Shown one piece after another: positions 9,269-17,629 of a DNA stretch of 64,000 nt. Under the pieces are notes generated by a model. The model worked only from the letters and a program-made list of their open reading frames with translations. It had not been told where the DNA came from and did not search any database. Made by a program: the position numbers and the translations under genes. The number at the start of each line of letters is the position of its first letter. The first letter of the stretch is position 1. The stretch comes from Cyanophora paradoxa (lineage: Eukaryota; Glaucocystophyceae; Cyanophorales; Cyanophoraceae), in the NCBI GenBank assembly GCA_004431415.1, contig QPMI01000581.1:36021-100020 (forward strand), in the 5' to 3' direction.

Positions 9269-9576
9269 GGGTAACAGAGGTAACGGATTTTGCGCAACTT
9301 TTTGAAAATCTCGATCTTAGGGGAAAGGTTGGGAAAAATCCGTTACCTCTGTTACCCTCAATTGTTTATCATTAAACAAAGATTAATTATTCAAGAACTC
9401 ATTACTTATTATGGTAAGGGTAACAGATTCATTCTTATTTTCAGTAAGGGTAACAGATTTTAATTGAGGTAACGGATTTAATCGAGGGTAACAGAGGTAA
9501 CGGATTTTGCGCAACTTTTTGAAAATCTCGATCTTAGGGGAAAGGTTGGGAAAAATCCGTTACCTCTGTTACCCTC
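9269..9576. repeat. Two near-identical long palindromic units
   Basis: Unit 1 has perfect 22-bp arms at 9269-9290 and 9336-9357 (gggtaacagaggtaacgg...). Unit 2 has perfect 24-bp arms at 9484-9507 and 9553-9576. The 45-bp loops are identical. Each arm carries a GGTAAC direct repeat. Extra single GGTAACAG copies are scattered from 9226 to 9480. The architecture resembles the palindromes at 14.6 and 23.9 kb, which have different arm sequences. No gene is visible from 9180 to 10,790. Confidence 0.8.
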
Positions 9577-9645
9577 AATTAATTGAGATTGATACACCTA
9601 AGATACAATGTTTTTACAGTAAAAAACAGAATCCAATCTTATCAA

Positions 9646-10352
9646 TTGTTTAATTGGACATAATGCAACTCTGGGGTCATTTTTGATACAGTAAAAATCT
9701 CAACCGAATCTCATCGATTGTTTAATTGGACATAATGCAGTAACCATCTCTTCCAACAAAATACGCCGCAATCTCATCAATTGTTTAATTGGACATAATG
9801 CAGTAACCATCTCTTCCAACAAAATACGCCGCAATCTCATCGATTGTTTAATTGGACATAATGCAGTAACCATCTCTTCCAACAAAATACGCCGCAATCT
9901 CATCGATTGTTTAATTGGACATAAGGCAGTAACCATCTAATCCAACAAAATACGCCGCAATCTCAACGATTGTTTAATTGGACATAATGCAGTAACGAGT
10001 GAATTATTTTCATCCGATATTTCATCGATTGTTTAATTGGACATAATGCAGTAACGAGTGAATTATTTTCATCCGATATCTCATCGATTGTTTAATTGGA
10101 CATAATGCAGTAACAAGTGAATTATTTTCAACCGATATATCATCGATTGTTTAATTGGACATAATGCAGTAACCATCTCTTCCAACAAAATATGCTGCAA
10201 TCTCATCGATTGTTCAATTGGACATAATGCAGTAACGAGTGAATTATTTTCAACCGATATATCATCGATTGTTTAATTGGACATAATGCAGTAACGAGTG
10301 AATTATTTTCAACCGATATTTCATCGATTGTTCAATTGGACATAATGCAACT
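9646..10352. repeat. Tandem array of 12 conserved cores with two alternating spacer types
   Basis: A core, (t)cgattgtttaattggaca followed by taatgcag, recurs 12 times with its TTG at 9646, 9718, 9781, 9844, 9907, 9970, 10029, 10088, 10147, 10210, 10269 and 10328. Between cores there are only two spacer kinds: a 63-bp period (catctcttccaacaaaatac...) and a 59-bp period (gagtgaattattttc...). Both ends of the array have the same variant (ataatgcaactctg). It is not a CRISPR array because spacers are repeated. Terminal or origin-type iterons are plausible. Confidence 0.85.
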
Positions 10353-10394
10353 CTGTGTGAATTTTTGCGATTTCCGATAGAATGGGCGGTGGAC

Positions 10395-10478
10395 TACTTC
10401 AATCGTGATTATATCAATCGTGATTATATCATAAATTTATGTTCCTTCAATCGAGATTATATCAAATTTGCATATTAA
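10395..10478. repeat. Short repeats resembling subterminal repeats of element B
   Basis: Three copies of a 15-bp motif, AATCG(T/A)GATTATATC. The same degenerate motif, as AATCGAAGTTATATC, is repeated inside both terminal inverted repeats of the element at 33.0-44.2 kb. This suggests that the stretch before the inverted-repeat unit at 10.5 kb is the remains of an element terminus. Confidence 0.55.
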
Positions 10479-10499
10479 TCGCGTTTATTACGTTAAAAT

Positions 10500-10795
10500 C
10501 ACACATAGAGAAACGCGGCGTTTAAACCGGAGGCAAGATCTAATTAAGATCCAGTTATATTATTCGGAAAATTATACAAATTCACGATTGATTTAAGTAA
10601 GACAAATCGAAATTAAGATAAATTTACCATAGAACATCAATAAATTATAAATGAAATACACAAAAATCAAAATATTTAAATAATTCGATAGATTTCACAC
10701 AGATTATCGATTGATTGATACAAAATATACGAGAGATATAAACAAGATCAATTAAGATACGCCGAGGGTTTAAACGCCGCGTTTCTCTATGTGTG
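10500..10795. repeat. 296-bp inverted-repeat unit (junction unit 1)
   Basis: Arms 10500-10528 and 10767-10795 are perfect 29-bp inverted repeats (cacacatagagaaacgcggc...). The 238-bp AT-rich interior is related to that of the unit at 24,286-24,570, with shared aggcaagatctaatt and ttatattattcggaaa near the left arm. The right arm directly abuts a truncated capsid gene; the left side is repeat DNA, not the missing gene half. It could be a MITE-like element or a terminal/hairpin structure. Confidence 0.75.
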
Positions 10796-11063
10796 TGCTG
10801 AGCTAATTGCTGATGCCTTCAAATGCTCTAACATGGATAAGGTTGCTGATCGCTATGTCCTTTCAGGATTGCCTTTCTGCCTTGATGGAGAAAAGGCGAT
10901 TCGAAATATTGCCCAGTCTGGTTATGTTGATTTAACAAATTCCTCCTCTTCATTCCTCACCCTCTACATGCCTTCAGATAAGGTAATCGATGTTAATGTT
11001 CGCGCTCTCATGCATAGCTTTATTATTGTCGACAAAGACGGATTAAGGCGTATCAATCTTTAG
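10796..11063 (+). pseudogene. C-terminal fragment of a major capsid protein (lineage 2)
   Basis: An open frame of about 89 codons with no start codon of its own, beginning at the edge of the inverted-repeat unit. Its end (LMHSFIIVDKDGLRRINL) matches the end of the MCP at 60.2-61.5 kb (LAHNILIVGADGIRRVSA), and QSGYVDLT matches QTGYVDAT there. Upstream four fifths of the gene are missing. As in the 60-kb region, the packaging ATPase follows, here after an inserted nuclease gene. Probably not expressed as a functional capsid protein. Confidence 0.65.
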
Positions 11064-11174
11064 AGTCTACAGTGAAGATTGTATGTATTCATTGGAGTTT
11101 TCTGCAAAAAATGATTTCGTTTTATCTTCTTCTCATCATTTAAAGAGAAGTCATATTTAGAATATAAAAGCAAT

Positions 11175-12116
11175 ATGCTGCCTCTTACAACTTCAGATTT
11201 CATTGAGCGAAGCAAGGGTAAGTATGGAGACAAATTTGGGTATGAGAAAACAGAATACAAAAATGCAAAAACAGTTCTAACAGTTACCTGTAACACTTGC
11301 CAAAAAGATTTCACATCTTATCCTCACCACCATCTAAAGGGTAATGGAGGTTGTAAGAGTTGCAAAAGTGATCTCTACCATAACCTATTTGTAAAGCCAG
11401 TCGAGAAGTTCATAGAAGAAGCTCAAGTAATTCATGGTGACAAGTACGATTATTCACAGGTAAAGCAAAATTACAAAAATGCGAAAGTGAAGGTAGCAAT
11501 TACATGTAAGGGTTGTGGAAATGTGTTTCAGCAAGAGCCATATTCACATCTTAGAGGTCGAGGTTGTCGAAAATGTGGTCATCAGGAAAAGGGTGCAAAG
11601 CTGAGGAGCAATACTTTGGAATTCATCTCAAAAGCAAAGAGCATCCATGGAGACAAGTATGATTATAGTCAAGTTGAATATAAAAACAAGTTTAGCATTG
11701 TCAAATTGAAATGCAACATTTGCTTGAATGAATTCCAACAGGAAGCAAGAGTACATTTAATGGGAAGTGGCTGCATTGCTTGCAAAGCTTCTAAAGGAGA
11801 GAATGCAATTGCTTCCATCCTCAATAATATTGGCTTAGAGTACGAAAGAGAGTATTCCTTCAAGGACTGCAAGGCTCTAAGAGTTCTCCCTTTCGATTTC
11901 TATATGCCTGCATTGAAAATAGCTATTGAATATGATGGAAAACAACACTTTGAACCTGTTGAATACTTTGGAGGGGAACAGGATTTTGAGAAACGAAAAC
12001 TAAAAGATGCTATTAAAACTAGATACTGTGAAGCCAACAACATATTACTCCTAAGAATCCCATACACCGAAACCGATATTGAGGGCTGCATTAAACAATT
12101 CCTATCTAATCTGTAA
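11175..12116 (+). CDS. PD-(D/E)XK-type nuclease with three zinc-ribbon DNA-binding modules
   Basis: 313 residues. Three tandem copies of the DUF723-like module cover residues 1-205: FIE/S-A--IHGDKYDYSQV, a C--C knuckle and H--G-GC--C. The C-terminal 100 residues carry a restriction-endonuclease-like core: FDFYMPALKIAIEYDGKQHF, with the Asp and Glu of a PD-(D/E)XK site, and a later YCEANNILLLRIPY strand. This is the layout of phage and giant-virus homing-type or Vsr-like nucleases. It sits between the capsid and ATPase genes, which are adjacent in the 61-kb region, so it looks inserted, perhaps as a homing endonuclease. The target site is unknown. Confidence 0.7.
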   Translation: MLPLTTSDFIERSKGKYGDKFGYEKTEYKNAKTVLTVTCNTCQKDFTSYPHHHLKGNGGCKSCKSDLYHNLFVKPVEKFIEEAQVIHGDKYDYSQVKQNYKNAKVKVAITCKGCGNVFQQEPYSHLRGRGCRKCGHQEKGAKLRSNTLEFISKAKSIHGDKYDYSQVEYKNKFSIVKLKCNICLNEFQQEARVHLMGSGCIACKASKGENAIASILNNIGLEYEREYSFKDCKALRVLPFDFYMPALKIAIEYDGKQHFEPVEYFGGEQDFEKRKLKDAIKTRYCEANNILLLRIPYTETDIEGCIKQFLSNL

Positions 12117-12176
12117 AACCATAATCAGTAACATTTCATTATTTTTATCTGTCTTTATTTAGAAAGATATACAACA

Positions 12177-12866
12177 ATGAATGATTTGGATGAATTTGTG
12201 GCTGGTGAAATGATAGAACCACCTTTTAGAGTCCTAGCAATTGGTAAATCAGCAACTGGTAAATCAGAAGCTGTAAAGTATTGGCTAAAGCAGTTGCATG
12301 ATGCCAAAAAGATTGATGTTGTATTAGTTGTGAGTGGGACCAGCTTCAATCATTTCTGGGATAAAGTGGCAACACTGCAACTGGGAAAATGGGATGCCCC
12401 TTACATTGCTAAATTGCTAGATGAGAGGCAAGAGAAAATAGAAAAGGGTGAACCTGTTAACCAGTTATGTGTAGTTTTAGATGATTTAATCGATAATGAG
12501 ATAGTCGATCTCACAAGGGATAAAATAATCGGATCATTGTATTCCAGAGGTCGCCATTCGAAAATATCCATTATCTGCATCACACAAAAGCTAAGGAAAG
12601 TCTCTTCGACTATTCGAGTTAATTCGGACTATGCTATGTTTCTCAGTGCTGCAAATCGCAAAGAACTAGAAGCCATAGAGGAAGAATACAATATAATGCG
12701 AAATAAAGAGGATTTTTACAAGATGTTTGAAGAGTATGTTCACTCCTATCAGTATATCATTTGGTCCTCTGCAAACTACTCAGTTAAATACTATGTAGAT
12801 AAAGCTGAGCTTGTGAAAGATTTCCCATTTCCTCGCTTCCACAGGAAGCCAAAAAGAAGAGGATGA
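12177..12866 (+). CDS. FtsK/HerA-type DNA packaging ATPase (A32-like), lineage 2
   Basis: 229 residues. Walker A IGKSATGKS near residue 24, Walker B LCVVLDDLID near 100 and a sensor/Q strand IICITQKLRK near 140, all in the order of the A32-like packaging ATPases of Polintons, virophages and large DNA viruses. It would power genome entry into the capsid. The closest relative in the window is at 61.6 kb, sharing MIEPPFR, YWLKQLHDAKKIDVV and LYSRGRHS. It follows the MCP fragment and nuclease and precedes the coiled-coil gene, the same order as at 60-63 kb. The C-terminus is basic. It looks intact. Confidence 0.85.
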   Translation: MNDLDEFVAGEMIEPPFRVLAIGKSATGKSEAVKYWLKQLHDAKKIDVVLVVSGTSFNHFWDKVATLQLGKWDAPYIAKLLDERQEKIEKGEPVNQLCVVLDDLIDNEIVDLTRDKIIGSLYSRGRHSKISIICITQKLRKVSSTIRVNSDYAMFLSAANRKELEAIEEEYNIMRNKEDFYKMFEEYVHSYQYIIWSSANYSVKYYVDKAELVKDFPFPRFHRKPKRRG

Positions 12867-12984
12867 ACTGAAACCACCAGAAAAAGAGGAAGCCCCAAAG
12901 AAGTGAAAAGCCAAGTCCATAGCAATAAATTGATGCGATATAAACGCGGTTTATAAAATTATCTCTCATTCTAATAAAGATACA

Positions 12985-13218
12985 ATGCCTCCCAAACGAA
13001 AGATAGGGATCCCAGCTGGGGCTGTTGGCTATTCAGGTGGTGGAAACAATGGATCCATTAACACTGAACCACTGAAGTTCAATGGTATGAATGAGGTGAA
13101 GCCCTCACAACAAGAAGAAGACCCTCTTAATGCTGCCTATGAGGAATCAGTCGATGACAAAGCCCACAGGCTTCAACCAGTGACCAACTCAACATCTCAC
13201 CAGAAGCCTCAAAAATGA
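12985..13218 (+). CDS. Small Gly-rich protein upstream of the coiled-coil gene
   Basis: 77 residues beginning with a basic MPPKRKIG stretch, then Gly/Asn-rich and polar. Its TGA overlaps the ATG of the next gene (ATGA at 13215-13218). In the 62-kb region the equivalent N-terminal piece and coiled coil are also in different frames. This entry and the next may be one protein split by an indel, or two truly overlapping genes. No known domain. Confidence 0.45.
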   Translation: MPPKRKIGIPAGAVGYSGGGNNGSINTEPLKFNGMNEVKPSQQEEDPLNAAYEESVDDKAHRLQPVTNSTSHQKPQK

Positions 13219-13718
13219 AAGCTGTTGCTGAGGGTGCCAGGCGAATTATTGGGGCTGCTGATGATAAAGGTTTAGGCTTGCAAGATCTTTCACTGGCTCG
13301 CAAAGGTGAAGGTCTTAGTAAGGAATCAGACAAGGTTATTCAGTCTATGGCTGGTGAAGTCACATATAAGACTGCTCCCACTCAAAATATTCATCGAATT
13401 CCCAAGGCTCAATGGGATGAGATGACTGCTAAACTCAAAGATCTGGAAGCCAAATCAAGTGCCTTGGAGCAGTATGTTACTGAGAAGAAAGAGAGAGCCA
13501 AGCTAAAGGAGATGCTTCGAAAGGAAGTTTATAAAATGGGCATTACTGGTGTCCCAGATAAACAGTTTATTGCCAAGAAGGAGAACCAAATCGATGAGCA
13601 AGCAGTAGATGAAATGAAAACAAAGACCCAAAAGGGAACCATTGAGCCTGGTGCCACCAAAGCTGAAGTAGAAAAGGGAGTAGCCCCAACAGTATATAAA
13701 AGACGAGTTTGGCTTTAA
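13215..13718 (+). CDS. Coiled-coil protein following the packaging ATPase
   Basis: 167 residues. Residues 65-115 form a charged coiled coil (AKLKDLEAKSSALEQYVTEK) followed by KEMLRKEVYKMGITG. The protein at 62.8-63.1 kb has the same layout (KVRNLEMKVANYEKWVQNYE, then KKEISKLGLKS), so this is a conserved lineage-2 gene placed after the ATPase. It ends in a short basic tail (VYKRRVWL) comparable to GGKRIVR at the other copy. A structural or scaffold-type virion role is a guess from position; the function is unknown. Confidence 0.55.
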   Translation: MKAVAEGARRIIGAADDKGLGLQDLSLARKGEGLSKESDKVIQSMAGEVTYKTAPTQNIHRIPKAQWDEMTAKLKDLEAKSSALEQYVTEKKERAKLKEMLRKEVYKMGITGVPDKQFIAKKENQIDEQAVDEMKTKTQKGTIEPGATKAEVEKGVAPTVYKRRVWL

Positions 13719-13740
13719 TTTTCTCTGTTTTATTAGAGAC

Positions 13741-14013
13741 ATGGATATAATACGAAAGTTTATTGAGATGCTCAGTCTGCATGTGGTCAGCAATTGCCAC
13801 AGTGGATGCTGTGACACAACAATAGAGTTTGAGATGTCAGATAATGAGGATAATGCCTCAGAAGCAAGAGAGAGAAGAAGATCAACAGTGTCTGTGGAGT
13901 CAATGCCAGCAGACCCCACAGAGTATACATATGAGCAACAGGAGTATCCAAGGAGAAGTTCTCTGCCAGCAGAAAACGTTTTCTCTGGGAATATAAATGG
14001 AGGACACTATTAG
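13741..14013 (+). CDS. Small acidic/Ser-rich hypothetical protein
   Basis: 90 residues, not recognised. The N-terminus has a short hydrophobic helix and a Cys/His cluster (HVVSNCHSGCCD); the rest is Asp/Glu/Arg/Ser-rich and probably disordered. Its last 17 bp overlap the next gene. It starts 22 bp after the coiled-coil gene. Confidence 0.35.
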   Translation: MDIIRKFIEMLSLHVVSNCHSGCCDTTIEFEMSDNEDNASEARERRRSTVSVESMPADPTEYTYEQQEYPRRSSLPAENVFSGNINGGHY

Positions 14014-14242
14014 TTTAATCGAGTTTACCAGTGATGAACCTGTTACTGAGGGGTCTATAAGACACATTCTGGCAATGCAGAAACGATATAGAGAGGACCC
14101 AGAATATAGAGAGTATAAAAAGCAGCAAGCCCTGGCATCCTATTATCGCAGAAAAGCCCAAAAAGAGGAGCAGAGACCCAGAGGGAGACCGATTAAATAT
14201 TATTTGCCTACTGATAGTAGCAATGGACCCCCAGGTCTATAA
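13997..14242 (+). CDS. Small basic AT-hook protein
   Basis: 81 residues. A basic helix (MQKRYREDPEYREYKKQQAL) is followed by an AT-hook core RPRGRPIK, which binds the minor groove of AT-rich DNA. Similar small basic proteins with RGR-type motifs occur near each polymerase (17.3-17.6, 32.2-32.5 and 37.9-38.2 kb). Probable role: viral chromatin or regulation of AT-rich terminal DNA; inferred only. It overlaps both neighbours by 17-20 bp. Confidence 0.5.
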   Translation: MEDTISLIEFTSDEPVTEGSIRHILAMQKRYREDPEYREYKKQQALASYYRRKAQKEEQRPRGRPIKYYLPTDSSNGPPGL

Positions 14243-14339
14243 GATAATTGAGCAAAAGCGGTCTCAGTATGCCACTGAGGCAGCTATAAAAATATATACA
14301 AAGGAATTGGCTTTATACTTGCAATCAAGTCACAGATAA
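14223..14339 (+). CDS. Possible 38-residue micro-protein
   Basis: ATG at 14223 lies within the end of the AT-hook gene (20-bp overlap) and the frame runs to TAA at 14337-14339, where it overlaps the minus-strand gene by 10 bp. Lys/Gln/Tyr-rich helical composition. The only support is its place in a chain of overlapping frames, so confidence is low. Confidence 0.25.
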   Translation: MDPQVYKIIEQKRSQYATEAAIKIYTKELALYLQSSHR

Positions 14340-14599
14340 GTTTTGTAAATATGCTTTTGTTGTTTTTTGTTTGCATTCTCAGACACTGAAACAGTAATGT
14401 GAATGTTTACTGATCTATTTCTCTTTGGTTTAGCTGCATACATATTGTAACCTATCAATCTCTGTGACATTTCGATATATGCCCCTATATCTCCATGCTT
14501 TATGCATTTATCTAACTCAGTCATGGTCATCTCATCAAGAGTCTTTGCCATTTTGTCTTCACTATACACAATCAAGTAAGCCTTAAGTATTCTTGTCAA
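14330..14599 (-). CDS. Small hypothetical protein downstream of primase
   Basis: 89 residues, not recognised. Helical N-terminus (KTLDEMTMTELDKCIKHGD), then a basic stretch PKRNR and a short strand-rich tail. Same strand as the primase-helicase, from which it is separated by the palindrome at 14,629-14,721. Confidence 0.35.
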   Translation of the reverse strand: MTRILKAYLIVYSEDKMAKTLDEMTMTELDKCIKHGDIGAYIEMSQRLIGYNMYAAKPKRNRSVNIHITVSVSENANKKQQKHIYKTYL

Positions 14600-14628
14600 A
14601 TTTTGGTCATTTTCGATAGGTGTGACAG

Positions 14629-14721
14629 GTGTGACAGGTGTGACAGGTCTATCCCATCGATTTTGAAAATCAACTTTTCACCAGGGCTTTCCTTGGGATG
14701 GACCTGTCACACCTGTCACAC
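14629..14721. repeat. Long palindrome, family with 23.9 kb (copy 1)
   Basis: Arms 14629-14655 and 14695-14721 match at 26 of 27 positions (gtgtgacaggtgtgacaggt...). Each arm is built of direct GTGACAGGT repeats. The loop contains ttttgaaaatcaac, similar to the loops at 9.3 and 9.5 kb. It lies in the intergenic gap behind the primase-helicase stop. Confidence 0.8.
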
Positions 14722-14780
14722 AAACCATTTTCAGTAAGGCTATAAAAATATATGTAAATCTCAATCATTAATCGTTTTCT

Positions 14781-17106
14781 TTAATATTCGGCATCATCTT
14801 CATTGTCTTCCTGAACCCTTGTTATCTTTCGAATCCCAATATATCCTCTGGCAAGAATACCATTAACTCGTTTTCTTTCTGATTTAACATTGAAGATCTC
14901 CCTTACTCTTTTCATAACAGATACACATTCAACTTTATCATCAACACTTTTGTATGATTTGTAAATGATATCACTGGAAACAAAGTCGTTAGCATTATGT
15001 GTAACCTCGAAATTATCTCGAAGCCATTCACCAATCTTATCATTTTCAGCTATAAAGTTAATTCCCTGTTCAATAATCGATTGAGGGGACTTCTTAAGAT
15101 CTCTTCAACCTCTTTGTTCTTCCACATATCCAGTAATATCTTCATGTGAGCCATCTTATACTCATCATCATTGTGTAGAAGTGTGAACAGAGTTGGGTCA
15201 GCTTTCTTTTGACCAGCTTCTGGCTTCTCTCTGAATATATTATTGAATCTCTGATAGGAAAGTCTTCTTTGAATTGCAAAGTCTGGTTTATTTATAGTCA
15301 AATTGTCATTAGTTGTAATGTAGACCTGAAACATTGGGTAAGGATAACTGGGTCTTTGAACAAGGCTCTCACAGTCATTTCATTTCCACCTGTGACCTCC
15401 TTAATCTTGGAGATCTGCAGTTTATCACCATCTTCAGCCTCATTACTGAATACAAGTCGCTTTCCAAGGAGTTTGGCAAGTTCAGGAGTAGCCTCTGATG
15501 AGTTCTTTTTAGGCTTAGTCCAATAGGATATTTCGAGAGGGCTGTAATAGCGACCAGATATCTGTTTGCAGTATTCCTGAACAAGTGATTTACCATTAGC
15601 ACCAGCACCAGTCCACATATAGAACTTCTGGGATTTAGTTGATCCACTAAGGGCAATTGCAATGGATGCCAGAAGATACTTTCGCTCTGCTGGATCATCC
15701 ACAATCTCTTTATAAATCTGATTGAGATGCTCTATTTTCTTGGGGTCTACATTCTCAGTAAAATCATAACCCACACTCTTGCTCACCATATCTTCCAGTT
15801 TACCCTTTCTGAAAGTCATAGTTGTCAGATCAAATACACCATTATCGAATCCAATTACATATGGAACTGTATCAATCTTTTCATAGAATTCATCATCATT
15901 TAGCAGAGGGAGCAGATCAGTCAGAAGGGATTTGCGATATCCTGATTGTTTAAGATTTTTGGCAATAGAAATTAATGTTTTTGATTTCTCTTCGAAAGCT
16001 GTTCTATTCTCTTCATCCTTCAAAGCTCTTTGGCTATAATGCACAGCCCTGCCAAGGTATTGAGGGACAACAAGGCAACTAATATCTAGGTAAATCTTTT
16101 GGTTTGTGTCATCATGCTCCCAAATCCCAGTATCAGTATTGAGTTTGAACCATGACTTTTTGGAGTATCTCCAAGTGTGTTGTAGGACCTCTTTGCACAC
16201 AAGACTGACATCATAATGAGCGCCTCCAGAGCCAGCGGATTTATCAATGAGATTGAAGATATCAGATTGCATTCCAATGAAGATAAATCGTTTTTTGCAA
16301 TTGCCACTGTAGCTGGACACAATATACTTTTTATCTTCCCCTTTGGCTTTCATAACATACCAGTTATTCGATTCATGTGACCCATTGCAGCATGGGCAAT
16401 TGAGTCCCTTATTAGCAGCATCAAAGTTAAAGCCCAGTTCAGTTTTAGAGATTATATTGGGATGCATAAAGCCCATATCCACCAGCTCTTTCATAATACT
16501 CTTTTCCAATTCATCATGTGAGGTAGCATTAGCAGTATACTCACTCTTATAGATATAGTTGTCTATAATCCACTTTTTGAACTCATCAGTAGGCTCATTG
16601 AAATCACAGGTATCATCCCATGGGGCAATCACCCAAGTCTTGTTCACACTAGGACAAACATTGATCAATCCAGAAGTTCCAGTTCCAGTGATTGTTTTCA
16701 GGTCAACCTTTTCAAAGCCTTTAAAGCCTGGAGCCTTATCGGTGATTTTGAGTTTATTGAACTCCTCAGGTCGTTTAAAGTAGACATGATAGCCTTTTTT
16801 AGTTTTTGCCATGGGTTGATTGGCATCAAAGTCATCAGGAAACATATCTCGGAATTTCTCAAAGTCCTCCTCATCATCAAAGTCAATAACCATCATGTTG
16901 TCTGAGAGCAGAATGCCCCAAGATACATACTGATTAGTTGCCAGCGCTTCCTCATACTTTTCCCAGGACCAAGCACCTCCCTTATGCTTGAAAACTGGGT
17001 CTTTGCTGTCAGGTTTCACTGGGATAATCATGTTTTTGGCAAGTTCCTCATCAGAACGAAGCCAGTTAGCGAGCGATTTAAGCGATTTAGTTTGTTTGGC
17101 GTTCAT
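14781..17106 (-). CDS. D5-like primase-helicase, two frameshifts
   Basis: Replication primase fused to a superfamily-3 helicase, as in large DNA viruses and some Polinton-like viruses and virophages. N-terminus: prim-pol-like region with MMVIDFDDEED near residue 72 and KKGYHVYFK near 105. A Cys-rich CPCCNGS cluster lies near 237. The helicase has Walker A TGAGANGKS near 503 and a Walker B-like RLVFSNEAED about 55 residues later. The first 602 codons are open; the frame then shifts near 15,330 and again near 15,060, with helicase C-terminal sequence continuing to the TAA at 14781-14783 (ends NEDDAEY). Two indels in an otherwise preserved gene suggest sequencing errors or recent decay. Confidence 0.75.
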
Positions 17107-17113
17107 TTTCAGC

Positions 17114-17176
17114 GATTGGGGGTCCCTTTTATATATATAGAAGATTTTTCTTTAAGTAGTTTTGGGTCCCCCAATC
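17114..17176 (-). promoter_or_regulatory. Candidate primase promoter: TATA box between inverted repeats
   Basis: On the minus strand, 8 bp upstream of the primase ATG. A TTAAAG box (17150-17156) is followed 10-20 bp later by a tctatatatataaaa TATA box (17127-17141). The whole is bracketed by 13-bp inverted repeats, 17114-17126 and 17164-17176, matching at 12 of 13 (gattgggggtccc). The TACTTAAAG plus TATATA pair recurs at other early-type genes here. Confidence 0.5.
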
Positions 17177-17318
17177 ATTTTTTGTTGGAAATCGAGAAAG
17201 TATCCCTACGAAATTTATCCACATGATATATCGAGTGGTTCAGATACAAAAACGATAAAGTAGTATTTCAGCGAATAAACAGCATATCCCAGCCTAGTAA
17301 TATGCTGGGAAAAATAAT

Positions 17319-17573
17319 TTAGACATGTTTCAATTTTCTCCCTCGATTTGAGTAAGGGACATCATACAAATACTTGACAAAGCAGACTGCATTGGCTGCA
17401 TACTTTCGCTGACATGAACTTGCTATTTTCATGGCTCTATAAGTATCATCAGTGTTATATAGATCTCTAAGCTGTGTGGCTATTTTTTCGTTAAACTTTT
17501 TTATTTGAGCCTTACCTTTTTCAGTTTGCTGGTATCTCTTCATAGCTCTCTTCTGGGCTTCACTGAGTGGCAT
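17319..17573 (-). CDS. Small basic protein (SEAQKRA family), element C copy
   Basis: 84 residues. It begins MPLSEAQKRAMKRYQQTEKG and ends YDVPYSNRGRKLKHV. A clear homologue with MPISEAQKRA and YGVPYSNRGRKSKYL is at 37,940-38,197 in element B. Both sit next to the DNA polymerase gene. Lys/Arg-rich helices plus a GRK tail suggest a DNA-binding role. Function unknown. Confidence 0.6.
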   Translation of the reverse strand: MPLSEAQKRAMKRYQQTEKGKAQIKKFNEKIATQLRDLYNTDDTYRAMKIASSCQRKYAANAVCFVKYLYDVPYSNRGRKLKHV

Positions 17574-17589
17574 TTTTCCTCTGTCTCTC

Positions 17590-17618
17590 TTAATATATAT
17601 AGAGAATTCTTTAAATCA
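17590..17618 (-). promoter_or_regulatory. TTAAAG + TATA promoter motif upstream of the small basic gene
   Basis: Minus strand: gatttaaagaattctc followed by tatatatattaagagag, ending about 17 bp before the ATG. It matches the motif before the homologous gene in element B (37,892-37,925): cttaaagatttc..., tatattaagagag. Confidence 0.5.
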
Positions 17619-17629
17619 TTTTTTGTTGC

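Noticed and set aside
9646-10352. CRISPR-like appearance of regularly spaced repeats
   Set aside because: Spacers are not unique (only two types recur), there are no cas genes, and the context is a eukaryotic mobile element.
10500-10795. tRNA or structured RNA gene in the inverted-repeat unit
   Set aside because: No cloverleaf or box A/B pattern could be seen; the interior is AT-rich and not self-complementary beyond the arms.
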